From Cordilura impudica (taxonomy: Eukaryota > Arthropoda > Insecta > Diptera > Scathophagidae): a stretch of DNA of 64,000 nt. The number at the start of each line of letters is the position of its first letter. Within the stretch, counting starts at the first letter, position 1. The stretch spans positions 115,391,891-115,455,890 of the forward strand of contig OY821521.1 in the NCBI GenBank assembly GCA_963682025.1, read 5' to 3'. Positions 57,212-64,000 of this stretch are shown here, in pieces. Position numbers and translations under genes: made by a program. The notes under the pieces are model-generated. The model saw nothing but the letters and a program-made list of their open reading frames with translations. It made no database searches and was not told the origin of the DNA.

Positions 57212-57339
57212 CGTCGGCGGCTACCATTTTACACACCTTTACGAAGGCGCAATCACAGCGGAGAGAAGCATGAAAGACCGACAACTCATCAAAATCAACG
57301 CCTTTGCCAACAAATTAATATTGATATGCGTCCACGCCG
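57212..57339 (+). pseudogene. Zinc-knuckle gag-like ORF, middle segment
   Basis: Removing the first transposon and one target copy continues the frame without a break through a basic segment (LPFYTPLRRRNHSGEKHE) to NIDMRPRR at the second target site CGCCG (57335-57339). Confidence 0.65.
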
Positions 57340-60300
57340 CACATAGGCTGAAGAGTGTCCGAAATTTATTTTTTTCATGTTCGCCGATTTGGATTACTTT
57401 TTGGTATATTTATTATTTGTTTGGACAGACACGCTCGAAGTTCATATACATATGTTCGCTTGTTTAAAATGGCATGCAAATTTACTGTACATTCAATCTT
57501 TTGGTACAATCACATTAAACTTATCATTTGACTTTGTTATATATTTTCGTAAACGACAATTGCCATAGATGAGATTTGCATTAAAAAAAGTTGGAAAAAG
57601 TGCCATATAAAAATTTCGTGGAACAAAATATAAACAACATCAAAATTTCAATGTTCATCAACTACAGTGTACTGCATCTTTTTAGCGCTGTGGAGCGCTG
57701 TTTAACGGAAGATGTCAAATTACAGCTTGAAGTCTCAGCTAAAAGCTTAAAGAGTAACAAAACATGAATTTTCGTTCATACTTGTTGTTGCCATAATTCT
57801 TTACTGTTTAAAATTATTACATAATGTAATATACATACTAGTCAATAGTGTTAATTGTTATATATTTCATTGTTGAAAAAAGCATAGGCTTCAATTGAAT
57901 TTGAATTGTTGTTTACTGATACTGTTTGATAACAACAATAGAACATCAAGCACGATTATATGCGATAGACTATTAGGTGCTGTGTTATCATTCATTTATT
58001 ATGTTGTTGCAAGCAATAACAACTACACATTATGTGTTGCTCTCTTTATTGCACTAAATCTTTTCCGTTAGAGCTTAATAAGTAATACATTAAGTACCAA
58101 CAATAATATACAGTTTCTGATTTAAATTTCTGCATTTGGGTACAAATTTCTAATATTATTGATATGCTCATTTACATTACATTGGCAAGTGCAGTGATAA
58201 GGGGTGTGTTATTAAGTGATATCAAGATTTTATTTTATTAATTATGGAATATTTAACAATTTCCTATTTAAATATTTGCGAAATATTGATTGATACCAAC
58301 AGTGATATTGATGTTACTGTCGAAGACATTACAAATAGCAATAAAGAAATGACTGCTGAGGATGTTGAAGTCTTTACTAGATTTTTGAAAAAAGACTTTT
58401 TTACAAAGTTCAAAGATAGATGGCAAAAAGCAAACCGCATAAAAACCAGATTTCTTGATCTTAATGAAAATTGGCTGAAAAATGTTTACAAAGTGTGCAA
58501 ATATACCGCAAACAATGAAATACCAAGCTGTTCAAATATGATTAAACGTGGACGTCCAGTAAAAGCCTTCGATGATTGCCAACCGCGAACAAAGAGGACA
58601 AAGGTACAAGATTTTTGTAAAAACACCTCAATGGAGTTGATATCGTCTGCCGCAAAAAGTGAGTGTTTAGACAAATCCATTAAGGCGTTCACCCCGGAGA
58701 AGGCACTTGGGCTGATATTTGATGTTTCGATGTCAAAGCATCAATATGAGGTTTTGCGCAGTTCAGCTAGAGAAATAGGGTGCGACATTTACCCACCCTG
58801 CCATCAGGTACTGGAAGCAAAAATGCTGCCCTGCAAATGTTCAAGTGCAAGAAAGTTGTAGCAAAGTTGTTCTACAAGAGTTATTAGATCATACAGTAAC
58901 CAGGCTTTTGATGACAAAATCCGAGAATGAGGTGACAGAACTCCCCAACGAACTGAAAATGTTCTCAAAATGTGGCTGTGATGGAAGTTCGGGACACAGT
59001 GAATACCATCAAAAATTCACAGATCCATATGACTCCGATAAATATATGTTCTTAACGTCATTTGTTCCATTGACCCTCACAGAGCGTAAAAATGTGTAAA
59101 CAATGTGCTGGAGAAATACAGAGCAGTCATCAACTAGATTTTGCCGACCGTTAAAATTTGAATTTATACAAGAAACAGCTGAAGTTATAAATTCTGAGGT
59201 CAGTCGTGTTAATGACGAAATAGCAAATATAAGAAATACTGTCGTTGAATTGCATAGCAGAAACTTCAATATTTCTCACACATTGAAATTAATAATGATT
59301 GATGGGAAAGTAGCTACTGCGATTTCTGGAAGCTCATCTATGGCGGTTTGCTTCATATGTGGAGCGAAACCCACAGAAATGAATAATTTAGATGCGGTGA
59401 TTTTGAGGAAATGTTCGGTAGAAGCAATTGCATTTGGTATTTCTCCCTTGCATTCGAGAATCAAATTTATGGAGTGCATTTTGCACATTTCTTACCGTCT
59501 AAGTTTCGAAAAATGGAGAACAGATAGTTACACAAAAATTGAAATGGCGCCAAATAAAGCTGAATTTCAGAAGAGATTAAAGTTGACACTGGGCATAAAT
59601 GTGGACGCAGTGAAGCAAGGTATGGGCACGACAAACGACGGCAATATGTTAAGAAGGTTTTTCGAAAATTCAACCAAAACTGCAGATGTAATTGGCATAA
59701 AAAACGAGTTAATACATAGATTGAAAATTATTTTGGACGCAATATATTGTAATGCAGCGATCGACACTAACAAATTTCATATATATTGCATGGATACTGC
59801 CAAGTTGTTTGTTGATCTCTATGGCTGGTACTACATGCCTGTAACTGTGCATAAAATTCTGGTGCATGGTAGCAAAATTATAGCAGAAGCTATTCTGCCA
59901 ATAGGTATGCTGTCCGAGGAAGCTCAGGAAGCGAGGAATAAAGACTATAGAGCCTATAGATTACATCATTCGTGAAGAATTGGATGTGTAGCCACTAATG
60001 AAGACGTAATGCATAATCTTTTATTGTCTTCAGACCCATTAATAAATCGATTTCGATCAAAGCTGCAAAATTGGAGTACGATAATGATATAAAAAATTAT
60101 TAAAAGAGTATGCTTAAATTGCTTATTCATGTTTTTTCTGTTTGTTTTTTCTATGGGAGGTGGGCGTAAAAGTGGGCGGATCAGGTATATATTTTCAGGA
60201 GCCCATTCTACAATTATAGTATTTATTTTTTGTGAAAATTAGGTTGATGCATTAAAAATCAAGGGAGTTATGCCACTTTTTCCATACAAGTTGTATGGGA

Positions 60301-60549
60301 AGTGGGCGGATATTTTTCAAATTTCACACAAATGATTCTGTTTAAAAATGCTATGTGCCAAAAAACAATGCCGTAGGTCAAAATTTAATTTTCACTTTGT
60401 ATGGGAGGTGGGTGTAAAAGTGGGCGGATCATATTGATTTTTCAATTTTTTCTTGATTCAAACAAAAAATGCCTATGTGCCAAGTTTCATTGTCCTTCGA
60501 CAACTTCTTCTATTTTTAGCCGCTCGTTCTATGAACCGCAACCAATGTG
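57340..60549 (+). mobile_element. RAG1-like (Transib superfamily) transposon, copy 3, both ends and target duplication
   Basis: The left end reads CACATAGGCTG and the right end, on the other strand, CACATTGGTTG, 9 of 11 alike. A perfect 5-bp duplication CGCCG lies at 57335-57339 and 60550-60554. Length is 3210 bp. The transposase spans 58244-60092. The 3' region has three direct repeats of ATGGGAGGTGGGCGTAAAAG-like sequence with GTGGGCGGAT (about 60153-60184, 60295-60311 and 60400-60431). It inserted only 118 bp from copy 2, in the same ORF. Confidence 0.9.
58244..60092 (+). pseudogene. RAG1/Transib-like transposase, nearly full length, three breaks
   Basis: About 615 codons. N-terminal NLNENWLKN and KRGRPVKAFDDC (GRP motif), then VSMSKHQYEVLR, first Asp in CGCDGSSG (58980-58982), RFCRPLKFEF, second Asp in IMIDGKVA (59301-59303), zinc pair CFICGA (59349-59360), SPLHSRIKFMECIL, TNDGNMLRRFF, MPVTVHKILVHG with the HxxxxH pair (59850-59852, 59865-59867) and Glu in EEAQEARNK (59928-59930). 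All residues aligned with RAG1 catalytic and zinc positions are present. Breaks are a 1-nt shift near 58840, TAA at 59097-59099 and TGA at 59973-59975; the frame then runs to TAA 60090-60092. Confidence 0.9.
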
Positions 60550-60606
60550 CGCCGCATTCTGCGCGGTGCTGTGCGGGCTTTAAACTGTCTTGCTGAGACC
60601 CTTTAA
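60550..60606 (+). pseudogene. Zinc-knuckle gag-like ORF, last segment
   Basis: After the second transposon the same frame continues ILRGAVRALNCLAETL and stops at TAA 60604-60606. The three segments together show that both transposons are insertions into one reading frame. Confidence 0.65.
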
Positions 60607-60638
60607 CTAATATGAATTTATCTTTCTGAGGTGGCAGT

Positions 60639-61078
60639 ATGATGAAAGTAATTTGTACGTTCATCGGCATTATACTGAATATCACAATTTGTTTATATAA
60701 ATATGTGTATTTGTATTAATATGAATTTATAAAGTAAAGTTGAATTATCTTTAAATGTATACGTTTTATAAGTCACATTTCTCCATTGTAAGAGATCAAC
60801 CCCTATTTTTTGTGTCTTTTTGAATTGACATTTATTGTTTATATTTTATCTTACATTTATTGTATGATATTTATCCAATACCGAGGCTACAAGGTTTTAG
60901 CGCTAAGAAAAATTTTCTATTCCCTTTTAACAACTCAAAGAAGACGTGTCTGCATTATCTACATAAGTATAACCTAACCGAATTCTGAATAAAATAATGT
61001 AAGTTACTTGAAATAAATATATCTTCTTTTATTTCGAAATCGTGAATAAATTCCCTATTCACCTTAATAACTCTCCCA
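60639..61078 (+). repeat. Copia-LTR-like repeat, copy 2
   Basis: The partner of 16300-16757, with the same AAAGTTGAATTATCTTTAAA, GTAAGAGATCAACCC and ATTCCCTATTCACCTTAA phrases and the insert CTTGAAATAAATATATCTTC near 61008. It directly precedes a copia RNase H fragment, not the order expected for a 3' LTR. Confidence 0.6.
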
Positions 61079-61079
61079 C

Positions 61080-61680
61080 ATGTGAAGACATGTAAAATGC
61101 CGGTGCAATCAAGACCAGATATATGTTGCAGCATTAACAATTTATCACAAATTCGTCAGTATCCTAGAAAACAACATTGGAATGGAGCTTTACATGTCAT
61201 TAGATATTTGAAGGAAATACAAAATTATGCACTTAAATAGATGCGAATTGGGCTCAGATACAAATCATCGTAAATCTTAATCTAGATTTTGTTTTCGCAG
61301 GTGCAGTCATATCCTGGGAATCATGTAAATAACGGGCTTCTGCTATATCAAGCGCCCAATCAGATAATATGACACTAACTGAATCTGCAAGAGGCTCTGT
61401 ATTTAAGATACTTGATGGAAGAATTTGGATATCCCACTGATGGTCCCACTACTATTATATGTGATTCACAAAGCGCCCAACACATGGCAAATTTTGGTTG
61501 CCACCAGAATAAAGCATATTCATTACCGTTATCACTTTATTCGTTACGCGGTTGAAAATGGTACTGCAGAAATTAAGTATTTGCCAATAGACCAAATGAT
61601 TGCCGATGTACTACCCAAGCCACTGCTCAAAGTAAAGCATCAGTTTTGTGCAAAACAAATTTACATGATATAAGAACACG
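61080..61680 (+). pseudogene. Copia RNase H fragment
   Basis: Encodes QSRPDICCSINNLSQ and HWNGALHVIRYLKE (about 61107-61220), a DANWAQ-like stretch, and the C-terminal blocks RIKHIHYRYHFIRY and TAEIKYLPIDQMIADVLPK (about 61510-61625). These are the conserved end of Ty1/copia pol. Several stops and frame changes. Confidence 0.8.
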
Positions 61681-61769
61681 ATAACACTAAGGAGGCGTGT
61701 AGGAAATCAACTTTATTGTTTTTCTATTATATCGAAAACATACATTAGTTCATACAGAATTAAGTTTTT

Positions 61770-62527
61770 ATACCCTATACCACTATGTGGTTTAGGTATA
61801 ATGACTTTGTGCTGCTATTTGTAACTACCAAAAATATTTTACGTCGACCCATCTTTTATTATACTGATAGAATCAGAATAACTTTCTGAATCGATTTAGC
61901 GAAAACCATCCGTCCGTCCGTCCGTCTGTCCGTTTGTGTGTCCATGTAAACATTTTAATCAAACTACAGGTCGCAAATATGAATATATTTTAATGAAATT
62001 TGATATATAAGCCTTCATCGGTCATAGAATGAACGTTGTTGAATTTCGGTCCATGTTCAGACCTAGTCCCCATACAAATTACCCCTATGAAATCGACATA
62101 AATTGCTATAAGATCCAAATTATCATATAGATCTCAGTCAAATTGGGTTTGTTTGTGTTTATTATATCCATTAATCAGTAGTCCAAAAATAATCCCCACA
62201 GGACAATTTTTAGTCATAGGCCCCATATAGAGCTGCTTTCCGATCTTCACTTAAATCTATTAAAAAACAAAAATATTGCAGAAATTTTTCTCAAATTTGG
62301 TTTGTATATATTTTTTCAAAATATAAGTGACTTTACCAAATATGGTCCGATTATTTTTTCGACCTAGTCCCCATATAAATATAGGACCCGATATGAATTT
62401 TTTCATAACTGCAGCCAAAAAAAAATTAATAATGACACTCAAATATGGTTTATGCTTATTTTCTATATCCAATTAGTTGGACCCATGGTATATTCGGTCT
62501 AGACCGACTATAATTTTCTTACTTGTT
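61770..62527 (+). repeat. Dispersed non-coding fly repeat with GTCCGTCC tract
   Basis: Starts TATACCCTATACCACTATGTGG and carries a CCGTCCGTCCGTCCGTCTGT tract at 61908-61928. It has repeated CCTAGTCCCCATA phrases (about 62085 and 62362) and ends near GTCTAGACCGACTATAAT...TTACTTGTTT. No coding capacity. The style is familiar from calyptrate fly genomes; related pieces lie at 1595-2640 and 62590-62935. Confidence 0.65.
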
Positions 62528-63799
62528 TATTTTAATGTCATACAAAATATTTATTTGAACTCTTGTAATAAACGAATATAAACTCTGCACTCATATATTT
62601 CAATATATATCAGTTTGTCATGCCGTTTGCAATGCATCGAAAAAAAAATTGCGACCCCATACATTCTTGATCCTAAAAATACCGTATATTGCCATTATTT
62701 CGCGCGTGTAGGCACTTAAAATGTCAGGCGCAAATATGACAAGATATGGCCTAAATTATGGAGACTCTTTCAAAAAATTATCAAAATTCATTGTGTTTGT
62801 TGCAGTAATTTATTAAGTTTATCAAGTTGTTTACTTTTTGTAATATAAGTCCAGATATTAGTGGAGTAGTAAAACTCAGGTGGAGGGTATCAACGATTCG
62901 CCATAGTCAAATTTATTATTCTTACTTGTCTTTATTAAATGTTCTTAATTTCCAAAAGCTAAGCCAACCAATGAGAAATTTAATTCCCAATTAAGTAACA
63001 GGTTGAAATCGAAAGGCCAACAGTGTGGACCTGGCCGTACTAGCATTATAAAAATGATTAAGCTTAGTTGTGTTTGTTCGGATATTCGACTCACACATTT
63101 TTTGAAATCAAATCATTCAATTATTCATATTCCGCAACTATAAGTAAATTATAAAAAATTGACATTTTAGTTACTTCACCAAGGCTTTTTGTAGATATGG
63201 AAGTGATGGCTAGAACACGAAAATGTTCGGAATGCTTTTCTGTGTGATTTTGAGAGTCAGAACATGGGTGAATGATGATCTAGCATCCCTAGCAATAACG
63301 ATCGCTGTTCAGGCGGCTGTTCAGAGAAGGGACCATGGAAAGCCACTTCTTACCCAGATAATCATACATGTACCAATAAAATTTGGTAAATATATGTTCG
63401 AAAATCCGTACATCATGAAGCTGAAAATTAATAATGTAGGACCACTTTTTGTCATAGGCCACATGTAAAGTAGTCCCTTAGAAATACTTTTCTCAAAATT
63501 ATTATGAATGTCTATATGATTAGAAAATTCAATTTGAACACAGTTTTTTGTATTGAATCCGATACAAACTATAACTTGTCCCCTAGGCAGCAAATATATG
63601 GCAATCTCGTTCAGATTTAGTTATGATTGTGGCGCTATTAATACCACAATACCCAAAAATTAAGCAATACTTTTTGGAAGCAGGAGCAAAAAGCGAATTA
63701 TAATTAATTAATTTTTCTTTTTAGTGTGAAATAAATTGAATTTGTACTAGATGCATAGGCTTTATACCACAGAATAATCAACTTTAATCTGATACTTAC
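62528..63799. other. Spacer and repeat fragments, no supported gene
   Basis: 62590-62935 is another fragment of the dispersed repeat (TATATCAGTTTGTCATGCCG and AGGTGGAGGGTATCAACG). An 81-codon frame at 63223-63468 has no recognisable domain and looks repeat-derived. If the Ig exon to the right is real, this is intronic. Confidence 0.6.
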
Positions 63800-63908
63800 C
63801 AACTACTAGCAAATGAAGGAAAATTGAGGTTGGAGGATGAGTAGATACTTGACACTCGTAAATACCGGCATCGCGCTGCTGTACAAATTTAATTTGCAAT
63901 GTCCAATC
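63800..63908 (-). CDS. Immunoglobulin-domain exon of a Dpr/DIP-type gene
   Basis: Minus-strand exon of 109 nt. It is preceded by a pyrimidine-rich acceptor ending TTCAACAG and followed by the donor GTAAGTATC. It encodes DWTLQIKFVQQRDAGIYEC and then QVSTHPPTSIFLHLLVV. These are strands E to G of an Ig V-set domain, with the canonical D-x-G-x-Y-x-C motif around the second Cys. WTLQIKFVQxRDxGxYECQVST is close to insect Dpr (defective proboscis extension response) cell-surface proteins, which act in neuronal recognition. The exon starts in phase 0 and ends in phase 1. Other exons are outside the window. Which family member it is cannot be told. Confidence 0.85.
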
Positions 63909-64000
63909 CTGTTGAATGTAATAAATAAGTAAAATTGTTATGCTAAATATGCACACAATAATAAATTTTTAAGGTATTACAATTATTTTTCTCCATATAT

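Noticed and set aside
54333..60549. A RAG2-like partner gene near the RAG1-like transposase
   Set aside because: No second gene with kelch-like repeats lies inside either element. The only large frame is the transposase.
63223..63468. 81-codon plus-strand frame
   Set aside because: Contains phrases such as NNVGPLFVIGHM that resemble the dispersed non-coding repeat (FxxIGP/CCATATA type), with no domain.

Overview
The window looks like repeat-rich, AT-rich nuclear DNA of a fly, most likely a muscoid or calyptrate-type dipteran. The evidence for this is Jockey, I, 17.6/297-type, mdg1-type and roo-type retrotransposon remnants, a DD41D mariner, a dispersed fly repeat with a GTCCGTCCGTCC tract, and one spliced exon of an insect Dpr/DIP-type immunoglobulin gene at the right edge. 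Species level cannot be read from the sequence. Almost everything between 1 and 62.5 kb is mobile DNA. The one confident host coding sequence is the Ig exon on the minus strand (63800-63908), so much of the window may be an intron of, or lie downstream within or beyond, that gene.

Layout. 1-1485: right part of a RAG1-like (Transib superfamily) transposon. 2822-3151: unrecognised intact minus-strand exon-like ORF. 3340-6300: Jockey-type non-LTR element (minus) with an internal deletion. 6547-13366: complete 17.6/297-like LTR retrotransposon with 459-bp LTRs, GTGT target duplication and gag-pol-env. 14060-15945: copia remnant, followed by a tRNA-derived SINE and a copia-LTR-like repeat. 17465-28950: I-type non-LTR element (minus), split at 19812-26371 by an mdg1/412-like LTR retrotransposon. 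29601-33441 plus 53133-53850: BEL/Pao element A, split by a non-LTR element (33442-53132, 7-bp duplication CTGCCTA). That non-LTR element carries three mariner copies and a roo-like BEL/Pao element B with env (38211-52743, target duplication ACCAT). A 5.2-kb tandem duplication (36153-41368 and 41372-46588) copies part of this nest. 53955-60606: a zinc-knuckle gag-like ORF interrupted by two RAG1-like transposons, each with a perfect 5-bp CGNCG target duplication and RSS-heptamer-like ends. 60639-62930: copia LTR-like and RNase H fragments and dispersed fly repeats. 63800-63908: Ig exon.

The most notable content is the three RAG1-like transposons. Their transposase pieces between them keep the positions that correspond to the RAG1 catalytic D, D and E, the zinc CxxC and HxxxxH, and a GRPRK motif like the RAG1 nonamer-binding region. 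None is intact: copies 1 and 3 have stops and frameshifts, and copy 2 has lost its C-terminal half. Other striking structures are a zinc-finger-like insert between RNase H and integrase in the 17.6-like pol, a 13-unit 57-bp minisatellite and a duplicated primer-binding region in the roo-like leader, and nesting to at least three levels that gives a relative insertion order. Coordinates of element ends come from reading repeats and target duplications by eye. All family names rest on motif recognition, not on database searches.
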